NCBI GenBank assembly: GCA_016946835.1
Contig: JACVTC010000169.1
Location: 1-40,000 of the forward strand
Reading direction: 5' to 3'
DNA length: 40,000 bases
Source of the DNA: Neocallimastix lanati (nom. inval.)
Taxonomy: Eukaryota; Neocallimastigomycota; Neocallimastigomycetes; Neocallimastigales; Neocallimastigaceae
In this document: in pieces, positions 1 to 10,309 of the stretch
Layout of the letters: each line of letters starts with the position of its first letter
Numbering within the stretch: position 1 is the stretch's first letter
Made by a program: the position numbers and the translations under genes
Notes under the pieces: generated by a model
The model's database searches: none
What the model was told of the DNA's origin: nothing
The model's input: only the letters and a program-made list of their open reading frames with translations

Positions 1-588
1 GATTGATCACATAATTATACATTCAATAAAATAAATAAACAAGAAATATTAAAGTATATTTATTTTAATAAAACAATTCAATTATTCTTGAACAAATTAA
101 TATAACTAATATATATACAAATCAAATAATTATTCATATTATAAAAAAATATTTATAAATTTAAATGAGCAATTAAATTAATGTTACTATTAATAGAATC
201 AAATAATGACAAAAAACATGATGAACATTTAATGTCAGTAAATTAACTAATATTCAAAATTTAAATATTCATAAAATATTTAATCAAATACAATTTGAAC
301 AATTAATTAATAAATATAAATTTAATATTTTATATAAATAATATATATATATATAAAATAAAACGAAACCGAAAATATAAATATAACAATAAATATCATT
401 TAAATGCTATTCAAATAAATATCTAAACTTTATAACGTAAAATTGATTAAATTTAAACAAATTAATTAATAAATTATCAGTTAATTATCAATATGAGAAG
501 AAATCAAAATCATTTAATCAATACATCTAATAATGATAAACCAAAAAAAATACTACATTTAATTACTCTAAAAATTTCAACAGAGTAA
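1..588. other. A+T-rich leader upstream of Copia-A
   Basis: No reading frame or RNA gene is recognisable. The stretch lies directly upstream of the Copia-A gag and is where its 5' LTR and primer-binding site should be. I could not align it convincingly with the sequence after the Copia-A polypurine tract, so an LTR is not claimed. Confidence 0.4.
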
Positions 589-589
589 A

Positions 590-1470
590 ATGAACTTCAG
601 TACTGACAACTATAAAGGATGGAAAAATGAAAATCTTATATATATCTCCTTACTATTAATAAATTAGCAAAATATGTCATATCACCAATAATAAAGAAAA
701 TAAGAAAGAAGGATATAAAGGATGACATATCAAACTACATTGAAGATCAATTTGACGAAACTCTTGTATATGAAAAGGGTACTGATATTAATAATATCAG
801 TACTAAATGGATAATAATTAATAGACAAGGGGATAAAACTCAAAAATTAATTGATGGTAACGAAAAAACCGCTTATGAAATATGGAAAATCCTACAGGGA
901 TCCTTCACCAAGAGTTCAGGAAGAAGAAAAATAGAAATAAATAATAAAATAGAAAAAAATGAAATATAACACTGACATTGATATAAATTATATTCATAGC
1001 CAACTTACAAAATTTAATTGATGAGCTTGAAAAGGTCGATAATGATTTAAGTTCAAGTTCAAAAATTGGAATATTAAACTATTAAACCGATGTCTTCCTG
1101 AACAACTTAGATGGATAAATGTTTTTCAATACTCTGGTTGGGAAAAATGCTGCTTATACATAAAGAAGGTCATTCCATAAATAATTTTATCCAACTTAAA
1201 GGAGACTAATTCTATGAGTGTTAATAATAATAGTAATAATTTATTATTTAATATAGAAACTAATAATCATAGAAATAAGAGATCCAACAAAACATTTAAA
1301 AGAAAATTTAAAAAAAACCTATTAGAAGAAATGGAAGATGTAATTATTGTGGCAAATACTTTTTTGAATGCAAATATAAATTACAGTCACAGAAAAATCA
1401 AAACAAACTTAAAAATATCAAATATAATAATAAAGAATTCAAAAAAAGAACAACAAAAAACACTTAAATA
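590..1470 (+). pseudogene. copia gag remnant (Copia-A)
   Basis: This is the decayed capsid-type Gag of a copia element. It begins with an ATG followed by MNFSTDNYKGW, then shifts frame. The segment LRWINVFQ near 1109-1135 matches the Copia-D gag. A zinc knuckle remains at 1339-1371 in a different frame from the open stretch 1214-1471. It reads CNYCGKYFFEC, which lacks the histidine spacer of the CX2CX4HX4C motif. Compared with CFLCGKYGHYKKEC in Copia-D, about three residues including the His are deleted. Multiple stops make it non-functional. Confidence 0.8.
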
Positions 1471-1599
1471 AAATAATTTAAATTACTTAAATTTAAATAA
1501 TTCAGATAATTATGATACAACATATGCTGATGCATTTAATAAAGATTATAATTCAGAAAATAGTAATGAATTAAATTAAACTAACAATAACATTGATAA

Positions 1600-1910
1600 A
1601 GAAATTAAATCTTTTTCTGACTCCAATAATATTACATGTTGGATTTTAGATTCTGGGGTATCTATCAATATCACTTATAAATTTAAATTATTAATTGATA
1701 TTTAACAATGTAATGAAAAAATAAATTTAGTTAATGGTAATTCATTAATATCAAAATATGTCGGAAAATTAAAAGGCTACATTAATAATCATCAATAATA
1801 ATGAAATAATAATTAATGAAGTTTATTATTCACCTGATATAAATAAAAATTTAATTTCAGTATGTAAACTTATTCAACAAAAATTATAAAATAATCTTTA
1901 ACAATATCAA
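1600..1910 (+). pseudogene. copia aspartic protease remnant (Copia-A)
   Basis: The frame reads CWILDSGVSINI around 1634-1672. The catalytic DSG triad lies at 1649-1657. In copia proteases the motif is usually D-S-G-A, so the fourth position (Val) is a mild change. Downstream sequence encodes the usual following segment with YYSPDINKNLISV near 1825-1863. Stops (TAA, probably from CAA or similar codons) break it. It lies between gag and integrase as expected for Gag-Pol maturation. Confidence 0.75.
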
Positions 1911-2069
1911 TAAATCATATGCCATAATTTATAATGATAAAGGAAAGAGAATACACGATATCATTGCTAGTTATTCGAACACTTTTAAAATATGGATATC
2001 AAATGATGAAATTGATTTAAGCAATAAAAATATCAATAATATTAACGAACTTAACTATTCAAATAAAAA

Positions 2070-2990
2070 AGTTCATTCAAAATTAAATTGATGGCACAGA
2101 AGATTGTGTCATTTTGATATTGATCCAATTAAAAATAGATTATTAAAAATTCATATTAATAATAATAAATGTCTTATTTGTATGAGCTCTAAGCTAAAAA
2201 ACAAACCTTATAAACCATCAATCAATAAAACAAAACATATATTCGAACTTATACATATTGACTTAGTGGGAGCTGTATCAGAATCTTTATACGGTAATAA
2301 ATACTTCATTACAATCTCAGATTGGTACTATTCATTAAAAATAAAAGCGACACATTTAATGTCTTTCTCAATTGGTTTATCAAAATCAAAAATCAATTCA
2401 TTTTTACAAGAATCAAATTGATAAAAACTGATAATGAAACAGAATTCAATAATAATATATTTAAATCATTTTGTTCAACTTACGGTATACAACATCAACT
2501 GACAGTACCATATAATCCCCAACATAACGGTAGAGTTGAAAAACTTAATGGTACACTAACATACTCTTCTAAAGCAATTTTAAACGACTCTAAACAAAGT
2601 CATCGATTCTGGGAAGATGCTGCTTTTACTTCTAATTACATCCATAACATTCCACATAAAGGCATTCATTCTAAAATCCCATATGAAGTACTTACAAAAC
2701 CGAAAGTGGATTATTCTAATATTCACGTATTCGGTTGCAAAGTTTTTTCTTCGTCCCTAAACAATTTCGAAGTAAATTTAATAATACACTACCAGGAATA
2801 TTTCTTGGTTATAATGATAATCCATCCGCATATAAAATTTTAGACATTATTAACAATAAAATTATACTTTCACGTACGGTAGCATTTTTTGAAAATAACC
2901 CAGGTGATAATTTCAATAATCCTTGTTCTCCAGAAATTTTCAATTTTATTCCTTATCACGAAATCAGGAAGGTAACACGCATTATAATAA
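2070..2990 (+). pseudogene. copia integrase remnant (Copia-A)
   Basis: The pre-integrase zinc-binding module is visible as WHRRLCH near 2091-2113, with CLICMSSK downstream (HHCC type). A TGA stop sits just before the WHRR segment. The catalytic core follows: first Asp in HIDLVGAV (near 2258), then after a frameshift the second Asp in KTDNETEF (near 2428) and the catalytic Glu in NGRVEKLNG (codon 2538-2540). The second Asp and Glu are separated by exactly 35 residues, so the D,D(35)E triad is preserved although the frame is broken. The C-terminal part, GIFLGYNDNPSAYKILD, continues in the next frame (about 2795-2845). Confidence 0.88.
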
Positions 2991-3049
2991 TAATAATACA
3001 TATAATTATAGTAATCATCAATAAGACAACATTAAATTCAATAATCTAG

Positions 3050-4260
3050 CACCAATAAATGAAAATTATTTAAAAAATAAAACATATATAGATTTAGAAG
3101 ATATCAACTATAAAATAAATAAAAATACACTTGAAAATAAAACATACAATAAAAATACTCATACAAAAAGAAAATACAACAGCAAACAAAATAATATAAA
3201 AATAATAATAATAATAACATTAATAATGATAATAATTATTAAAGAAATTTATTTAATTATTAATTATTCATACATTTATTTATTTATTATAAAATATTAT
3301 ATTGACGAAAGTCGCGAATTTTCGTCTAAAGAGATAAACAAATATTTTATATAAAACTATATAATTATTTCACGTGAATAAACAAGAATAAAGAGATTAT
3401 TTACATGCGCATGATAAATCTAATGATTTACATTTAATTATGTATTAACATAAATAATATTAATTTACATTTTAAGTTTAGTTTTACATAAATATTTATG
3501 ATTTATATTTTCTATTATTTAATTATAAACCTAAATTGTTAAGTTTATTTATTTATATTATTTAATAATTTAACAATAATAATAATAGTAATATCACTAA
3601 TAATAATAATAAACATATCAATAATAATAATAATAACGCTAACAATATCAGAATCAACAACATTAATAAAAATTACAATATAAATAAAAATAATAATAAT
3701 TATTATAGTAATAATAAAAATAATTAAAGTAATAATAAAAATAATTATAGTAATAATAATTATTATAGTAATAATAATTATAATATTATAATAATAGTAA
3801 TAGTAATAATAGTAATAATAATAATAATAGTAATAATAATAATAATAGTAATAATAATAATAATAATAATAGGTGTAATAATAATAGCAATACTATTTCC
3901 ATTAATAATTTATGCAATAATATAAATAATAATTTCAATAATAATAATAACTATAAAGGTAATAATAATAATAATAATTTCAATAATAAAAATGATATTA
4001 AAATTATAATAAATAAAACCAATATTATCTTAAGCAATTATAAAAATAATAAAAATAACAAAAATAATAATAACAATTATAATAAAACAATAACGAAGAA
4101 TAATTACAATCAAAACAATAATGATTATAAAAATACCAACAACCAAAATTCAATAAATAAGTACCCTGATTTCAGTAATAATTATAGCAAAAGAGAACAT
4201 GAATATAAAATTGTAACACCAAACAAAAGAATTAAAAATAATAACCAAAAAATTAAAATG
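3050..4260 (+). repeat. AAT/AAC trinucleotide-rich Asn linker of Copia-A, with insertion
   Basis: Between integrase and RT the sequence is dominated by AAT, AAC and AGT triplets, densest at 3570-3970. In the corresponding place Copia-D has an open poly-Asn linker, so this is an expanded, decayed version of the same spacer. Roughly 3240-3565 is not triplet-like and looks like a separate insertion. It contains a 7-bp perfect hairpin at 3304-3310 and 3320-3326. Confidence 0.65.
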
Positions 4261-5290
4261 CTACGTGAACCACAGAATTATAAAGACATTTTTAATTTAA
4301 CAGACAAAAGGGAATGGCTCAAAGATGTTAAAGATGAATTGAACAATATGAAGAATTTAAATGTATTTAAATAATGTTCTAAGAGATTCCAATATCATTT
4401 CTTCAAGATGGATATTCAAATATAAAAGGGACGCAAATAGACAAATAACTAAAAGAAAAGCAAGGCTTGTTGTAGAGGATTTACACAACAAATGGAAATA
4501 GATTTTTACAACACCTTTTCCCCTACATTAAAACATGATTCAATAAGAATCTTGACATCAATATCTGCTCAAAAGAACATTAATATCGAACAAATTGATA
4601 TAAATGCAGCATATCTAAATGAAAAACTTAATGAAAATATATACATGAAACCTCCAGAAGGACATAATGATTACAACAAATGTTTTTGGAAACTGAATAA
4701 AGCTATTTATGGGCTTAAGCAAAGTGGAAGACAATGGAATCAGGAAATCAATCAATTTCTAATTAACATTGGATTTAAAATACTAATTAGTGAACCGTTC
4801 TTATATATAAAATAAGATAAAAGAAAAAATTTAATCTGTATTTTAGGAGTTTACGTAGATGATATCCTAATAGCAGGTAAAAATTATGAAATTAAAAACA
4901 CTAAGGATAATATTAAAAGAAAATATAAAATTAAAGATATTGGTAACGTAGACATCGTGATAGGTATAGAATTTATTAAACATAATAATGGATATTTTCT
5001 ACATCAAAAAAGATATATTGAAGAAATTCAAAAAAAGATTTAAAGTAAATAATGAAAAACCCCTAAGAAACACTCAGCCTAGTGACAATGAAGAGTTAAG
5101 AAAAATTAAATTTAATAAAACCAATTATAGAAGTGCAATTGGTAATTTATTATATATAGTCATTTGCACAAGACCATATATCCAATTCTCAGTGAATAAA
5201 GCATCAAGGGAATCAAATGATCCAACCTTAGAAGACTGGAACAACATAGTGAAAATATTCAGATATTTAAAAGGAACTTTAAACTACTGA
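4261..5290 (+). pseudogene. copia reverse transcriptase remnant (Copia-A)
   Basis: This is the RVT_2-type RT of a copia element. Recognisable blocks are REWLKDVKDELNNMKNLNV (about 4306-4365), NTFSPTLKHDSIRIL (about 4509), QIDINAAYLNEKLNENIYMK (about 4591-4650) and AIYGLKQSGRQWN (about 4702). The catalytic YVDD lies at 4852-4863, and a connection segment contains RSAIGNLLYIVICTRP. Both catalytic Asp residues are intact, but frameshifts near 4370-4490 and stops near 4813 and 5040 split the gene. It would have copied element RNA into DNA in the cytoplasmic particle. Confidence 0.9.
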
Positions 5291-5788
5291 ATAAACTATT
5301 CAAAAGAATTAGGAATAGAAGCATATGTTGATGCTGATTTCGCAGGCGATACTCAAATTAGGAGATCGATTACTGGATTCTTAATCAAAACTGGTAATTC
5401 ACCAACCAGTTTGTGTTCTAAACTTCAACATTGTGTGTCCATATCAAATACAGAATCTGAGTATTACAGCTTAAGCGAATGCGGAAAACATTGTATGTGG
5501 TATTTAAATGTATTAAATGAATTAAATTTTTGTATAAATTATATTACAATAAATGTTGATAATAAAGCAGCAATTTATAATGGTAAAAATCAATCTATTA
5601 ACCCAAAAACAAAACATATTGATATAAGGATACATATTACAGAAATCATAAAAGAAAATAAAATAAAATTAAAGTATATTAAATCACAAAATAATTTAGC
5701 AGATGGATTTACAAAATTTCTAAATAATACATTAATGGATAAATTTAGAAGTAACTTGCTCAGTAAATTAGAAGATATAAAAAAGTAA
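5290..5788 (+). pseudogene. copia RNase H domain (Copia-A)
   Basis: The C-terminal RNase H of the Pol polyprotein starts just after a TGA stop at about 5288. It reads AYVDADFAGD near 5320-5350, with the first catalytic Asp residues, then SNTESEYYSLSECGK (catalytic Glu) near 5446-5490 and NVDNKAAIYNGKN near 5551-5590. It ends with KTKHIDIRIH and NNLADGFTKFL, the canonical copia C-terminus. From 5411 it is open to the stop at 5786-5788. This is the best preserved domain of the element. Confidence 0.9.
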
Positions 5789-5825
5789 TAATTTATCATT
5801 CAAATATAACATTCCAAAAGAAGTT

Positions 5826-5843
5826 CTATTTGAGGAGGAACAT
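5826..5843 (+). other. Polypurine tract of Copia-A
   Basis: A purine-rich TTTGAGGAGGAACA lies about 40 bp after the RNase H stop, where the plus-strand primer of an LTR retroelement belongs. The minus-strand relic at 8453-8467 has an equivalent TTTGAGAAAGGG immediately before its LTR. Confidence 0.6.
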
Positions 5844-6229
5844 TAAACATATATTATTCTGTATTTATACTTTTAATAATAAAAAGCCAATCAAATAATA
5901 TATTAATAAATATTATGTATAAAAAGAAATAAGTTAATAATAATATCTTTAATTACTCGAATATTAAAAATAAAAATAAAATATTTTATTTTATTTTGTA
6001 ACTAGTCTTTATTATATAAAAATAAAAGTGTATTCAAAAATTTTTACTAAAATTATTAATATAGTTAATCATACAATAAATTTTATCTTATATAGTTTAT
6101 TAATAAAAGAAAATTAGGAATTAAAATAATATTTTTTATAACATCAATTATTGTGAACTTTATTTATTTATTTATTCATTATATTTTTGCACAATAATAC
6201 CTGAAACACTAAAGATAAAATTAATTATA
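5844..6229. other. A+T-rich stretch, probable decayed 3' LTR of Copia-A
   Basis: It follows the polypurine tract directly and begins ATTAAACATATATTATTC. This faintly resembles the LTR start TGTTAAATGACAATATTAA seen at 8452 on the minus strand. No genes are visible. The LTR assignment is positional inference. Confidence 0.35.
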
Positions 6230-6959
6230 TTAATATGAAGATTCCTAGTAAATTAAATTTAAGGAACCGAAGGTTCAGTCATTTCGACATAAAATCAATT
6301 AAAAACATATTATTCAAGACAAATATCAAATTAAAATATAATCTATGTGTTCAATCCAAAAAATGAAAATAAAGCTTGTTCAAGAAATAATAACACCACC
6401 AGGTCACCTTTGAACTGTTATACTTGGACTTGTCGGACCCTTTACCAAAATCTATACATGAAAACAAATATTTCTTTACCATTTTGTGTTAGAAATATTA
6501 ATATTAAAGTTTTATACATATATGATATTAAGGAGTTTAGTATTATATTTTAATATATATATTATTATCAAGTATATGACCAATAATATATATTTGTATA
6601 ACCTTAATAAAATAATTATAAATATTTTATAATATAAATTTCTTCAATAACAACTCCTTTCAATAAAGTGAAATTAGATTTTTTTTTCTAAAAGATTTAG
6701 AGTCTCAGTCTTACTAGAGTGAGTAAAAACATGAAAGTATTCAATATAATAAAATTAAATATAAAAATATATATAAATATCTAATTTTAAATTGCTTTAT
6801 AATATTTTAAAATTATTTATTTTAATAACACATTTTCATTACTTCAATCAAATCCATATAAATAAATATATTAAAATTACAAAATATGATTTATATAAGC
6901 TTGAAAAGATAAATATAATTTATATTATATAAGTATTTTAGTAATAACATATATCAAGC

Positions 6960-7065
6960 AGAAAACATAAAGTCAGCTAATAACATAAAAAATAATAAAT
7001 ATTATATAATATATCGAGCTGAAAAAATAATATAGTCAGCCGATATAATAAAAATAAAATAAATA
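6960..7065. repeat. Imperfect duplication with GCTGA/TCAGC stems
   Basis: Two related units lie in tandem (about 6952-6998 and 7009-7055): ATATCAAGCAGAAAACATAA then GTCAGCTAA, and ATATCGAGCTGAAAAAATAA then GTCAGCCGA. Each can pair AGCTGA-like with TCAGC-like arms. The function is unknown. Confidence 0.5.
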
Positions 7066-7067
7066 AT

Positions 7068-7312
7068 AATTAATAAAAATAAAAATAAAAATAAAAATAA
7101 AAATAAAAATAAAAATAAAAATAAAAATAAAAATAAAAATAAAAATAAAAATAAAAATAAAAATAAAAATAAAAATAAAAATAAAAATAAAAATAAAAAT
7201 AAAAATAAAAATAAAAATAAAAATAAAAATAAAAATAAAAATAAAAATAAAAATAAAAATAAAAATAAAAATAAAAATAAAAATAAAAATAAAGATAAAA
7301 ATAAAATAAATT
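7068..7312. repeat. (AAAAAT)n microsatellite
   Basis: About 37 nearly perfect tandem copies of the hexamer AAAAAT run from about 7075 to 7293. A single G appears near the right edge (AAAGAT). The array lies inside the insertion in the Copia-B integrase. Confidence 0.95.
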
Positions 7313-8344
7313 GTATGTAAAGTATAAGAAGTTACGAATAATTTTTTATATATAATTTATTTTAAATTCAAATTTTAAAAAAAAATTATAGGATAAAAAT
7401 ATAATTATTTAATTCATGAAAATAGAGGAAATATAGATTAATATAAGTAATATTTTAATTAAAACTTTGAAGGAACAAATAAAAATAAAAATAGATGAAT
7501 AAATAAAAAATAATATATATAATTGAATTTAAACCAATATAAAAAAAGATAAAAGTATAAAGGAAAAGGTAAATAAATTAATTAGTGCTATTACAAAGTA
7601 AAATTAGATTTTAATTTCTAAAATTTTGGATAATTACTCTAGAAACTGATGGGTTCTCTTTATTAAAGGAAAGGATTACATATTTTCTTCCTTTTACAAA
7701 TGATTCATCAACGTCAAAAATTTATACAATTCCAGAATAATGTGTTAACACTCAAATAGCAGAATGGAATTTCACAACAATTTCAAAGAATTCAATCAAT
7801 ATTATAAAAGCACTCAATTTACTGTTTCAATGGATCTCTAATTTTGTCAGCCAGAGTAATACTTAATGATCCTAAATTAAGTAAACACTTCTTGGAAGAC
7901 ACTGTTTATACATCAAACTACATACATAACGGACTACCACACCATGGAATCAACAATATTATCTAATATGATAAAAGAATTTAAAGCCTAAACAAATCCA
8001 AAGTAAATTACTCAAATATCAAAGTATATGGTTTTAAAGTTTCTTACTACATCCCAAAATCCTTTTGAACAAAATTTTAAAATAACTTTTTTTCCGGTAT
8101 TTTTCTTGGTTACTCAGATAACTCCACTGCTTATAAAATCTTGGACACATCCACTAATAAAACAATACTATCATGTAGTGTTGAATTTTTGGAGTCTAAC
8201 CCTAATTGTTAACCTAACTATCCAAATTTTATCCCCAATTGTGAAATTTGGGGAAAAAGAAATTCTTATTACAATAACTCTTACACAAAGAACTATACCC
8301 CAAATTACCATAATAACCTATAGCCAACACTAACATTTATACCA

Positions 8345-8452
8345 GAAAATATAGTATGTTTTTAAATTCATTTTATTTCACTTTATTTATAGAGCTAAAG
8401 ATAAATTATAATTGGTCAATTTTATAGAATATATTAATATTGTCATTTAACA
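8345..8452 (-). repeat. Copia LTR fragment (minus strand)
   Basis: Read on the minus strand from 8452, the LTR begins TGTTAAATGACAATATTAAT, directly after a polypurine tract at 8453-8467. A copy of the same about 105-bp segment occurs at 22735-22837, also in minus orientation, and both break off at about the same internal point. The left edge abuts the end of Copia-B. Confidence 0.75.
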
Positions 8453-8870
8453 ATCCCTTTCTCAAATCTACCTATATATGAAATGATATGTTGGATTTGA
8501 TCTAATGATGTTCCATTTTCTCCAGTAAAAAGTTTCTAAATATTTCTATTAGTGAGTTACCTAAATATTTTATAAAACCATCAGCAAGATTATTCTCTGA
8601 TTTAATATATCTTAACTTAATTTTGTTTTCTTTTATAAGATGTTAAATATCACTACATAAAAACGTATTAATATTTAATATTAATATGTTTCCATCTTGG
8701 ATTTATGGATTGATTTTGACAGTTATAAATCGATGCTTTATTGTCAATATTAATAGTAACATAACTGATTTTGATGTTTAACTCATTCAAAATAATAATG
8801 TACCATAAACTATGTTTGGCACAATCACTTACACTAGAAAATAAACAATTAATAAATGAAACAAATATTC
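8453..8870 (-). pseudogene. Copia RNase H relic with polypurine tract
   Basis: On the minus strand the segment encodes the end of a copia RNase H: SDCAKHSLWY, then NIDNKASIYNCQNQSINPRWKH, then KLRYIKSENNLADGFIKYLGN, followed by a stop and the polypurine tract TTTGAGAAAGGG (8453-8467). It lacks the N-terminal half of RNase H and all upstream domains. Its orientation is opposite to adjoining Copia-B, so the junction near 8345-8350 joins two different elements. Confidence 0.85.
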
Positions 8871-8956
8871 ATTAATTTTTAGAAGAAAAATTTTTTACTC
8901 TATACATAGGTAGGGGATTATATTTATAACAAAAATATTCCTTAAGACGGTATTAA

Positions 8957-9220
8957 AAAATAATAAATGGATTAATAGGTAATGATATATTTAAAATTCT
9001 TAAAACTTTAAGGTGGACAATTAAAGGAGATTTAAAGTTAAATAAAAATATTATTATACAAGACCTTGATATTCCAGAACAAAAAACCTTTAAACTATTT
9101 TTAAAAATACTGAATTTATATAAAATAATTATTGTAATTAAGCGCCAGAAGAAAATTCTAAAACAGAAAATTTCAATTATGACTTTATGTAAAGATGTGA
9201 TTATCTCGATCACATCTTAA
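8957..9220 (+). other. Unassigned open frame without ATG
   Basis: There is an 87-codon open frame from just after a stop (8954-8956) to TAA at 9218-9220. It includes KTLRWTIKGDLKLNKN and DLDIPEQKTFKLFLK and is Lys- and Ile-rich, with a reasonable mix of charged residues. The antisense frame over the same interval starts with ATG but is almost wholly hydrophobic, which is typical of a shadow. I do not recognise the protein. It could be an exon fragment of a lost gene or part of a mobile element. It ends 16 bp before the LTR at 9236. Confidence 0.25.
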
Positions 9221-9235
9221 ATTAAAAATTTTTCT

Positions 9236-9910
9236 TGTGTAATTCAAAAATGTAAATTATTCTTTGATTTATAAAATAATAAATAAAGTAAATAAATCAT
9301 ATGAACTAAATTTTTGAATTATATTCTTTAAGCCACAAGACAAAATTTTAATGTAATAATTTTTATTATAAAATTTAATTCTGAGAAAATTATTGTTTTA
9401 GAATAATTTAAATGAATTAATTAAAGTTTAAAACAAAATAAATTAATAATTTATTTTGTGAAAATTAAGTTTCAAAATGTAATCATGACTCTTTTAACAT
9501 TGTTTTTAAATCGAAAATAAATAAAGACTTTACTAATAATATTTTAAAATAATAAATAAATAATTAATATCCTTATTTAATTTTAATTATTTAGTATTTA
9601 ATTTAATTAATAATTATATTTTTCTAAATTTAGCTATAGTTTATAAATTTATTATTTAATAAAATTCATTAGGATAGTTTTATTTTAAAATATATGTAAT
9701 TTAAATAAAATAATATATTATCAATGTATTTAGGAAAAGTATAAATAGAAGATACTTTTCACATTTTTTTTCGATGTAATTGTTATTGAACAAATAACTA
9801 TTAATAAATATTAAATATTAATAAAATATATTTTTAATAAAAATTTTTTAATAAAATAAAATTTATTGTGTATTTTGTTATTGTAATCTATTTTAGTGTC
9901 TCCTTTTACA
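9236..9910 (+). repeat. Solo copia-type LTR (subfamily 1, plus orientation)
   Basis: The segment begins TGTGTAATTC and ends CTTTTACA, consistent with TG...CA termini. It aligns along its length with the reverse complement of 17254-17758, sharing blocks such as GTGAAAATTAAGTTTCAAAA, AATCATGACTCTTTTA and GTATAAATAGAAGATACTTTT. The copy here is longer (675 versus about 505 bp), mainly through extra sequence near its left end. No gag follows and no 5-bp duplication is evident, so it appears to be a solo or truncated LTR. Confidence 0.8.
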
Positions 9911-10309
9911 CCTTAATACAGATAATAGTGAATTTGAAAATTTAACTGAACCAACGGAATATTATTGGGATAATTATTTTGGTATAGAAAATTCTGATTA
10001 AGAGATTAATTAAATTAAATTTAAAATTAAAATAAAATAAATTACTTTACAAATAAATAAATATCTATTAAAAAATTTAAAAATACAAATTTAAAAATTT
10101 AAAAATAAAAAATTCAATATTATTATTATATTATTTACTATAATTTTTATTATTATGATTATTAATTTTATTAATATTTACTACTACTATGATGATATTA
10201 TTATTATTATAATTACTATTATTAAAAGCTATAAAAATAGTTACAAAATAATTTATTAATTATCTACTATAATTATATAAAATAAATAAATATTATTAAA
10301 AATAAATTT
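9911..10309. other. A+T-rich spacer between LTR and Copia-C
   Basis: The first 90 bp form a short acidic open stretch (NSEFENLTEPTEYYWDNYFG, ending at a TAA) that starts at the LTR edge. It may be the remnant of an interrupted gene. The rest is A+T-rich with ATT repeats. Nothing else is recognised. Confidence 0.3.

Larger units (their letters stand above)
589..5841 (+). mobile_element. Copia-A: degenerate Ty1/copia retrotransposon
   Basis: A nearly full-length Ty1/copia element lies in the order gag, protease, integrase, Asn-rich linker, reverse transcriptase, RNase H, polypurine tract. Integrase preceding RT is diagnostic of copia rather than gypsy. Every domain is interrupted by stops or frameshifts, so the element is dead. 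Gag and pol are closely similar to Copia-D on the opposite strand, for example in the gag segment with the motif LRWINVFQ, so both belong to one lineage. Boundaries are approximate because the LTRs are too decayed to define. Confidence 0.9.
6487..7623. mobile_element. Non-coding LTR-type insertion (TRIM-like) in Copia-B integrase
   Basis: This 1137-bp insert interrupts the integrase codons for FFTIL/DNYSR. It is flanked by the 5-bp direct repeat TTTTG (6482-6486 and 7624-7628). Its ends are inverted: TGTTAGAAAT at the left and ATTTCTAAA at the right, the form expected of LTR termini (TG...CA, with one base lost at the right). A second near-identical block, AAAGTRAAATTAGATTT followed by TTTCTAAA, occurs at 6665-6696 and 7595-7623. 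This suggests two diverged LTRs of about 200 bp around a short internal region. No coding sequence is present. The interior holds a long AAAAAT array. It could instead be one large solo LTR. Confidence 0.65.
6230..8349 (+). pseudogene. Copia-B: integrase relic split by an insertion
   Basis: The left part (6230-6486) encodes the pre-integrase module and core start. It reads NLRNRRFSHFDIKSIKN, then LCVQSK, then DLSDPLPKSIHENKYFFTIL, where the canonical motifs are WHRRLGH and DLVGP. The right part (7624-8349) resumes exactly with DNYSRN and WVLFIKGKDYIF. It continues with MEFHNNFKEFNQYYKS, SKHFLEDTVYTSNYIHN and GIFLGYSDNSTAYKILD, ending near FLESNP. Excising 6487-7623 plus one copy of the 5-bp duplication restores a continuous frame across the join. 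Numerous stops remain elsewhere. No protease or RT belonging to this copy is seen nearby. The open frame at 8028-8333 is out of phase with the true integrase frame. Confidence 0.85.

Noticed and set aside
5590-5799. Minus-strand 69-residue hydrophobic frame
   Set aside because: It is antisense to the well-supported Copia-A RNase H.
8028-8333. 101-residue plus-strand frame
   Set aside because: The genuine copia integrase C-terminus (GIFLGYSDNSTAYKILD) lies in another frame over the same bases, so this frame is a shadow.
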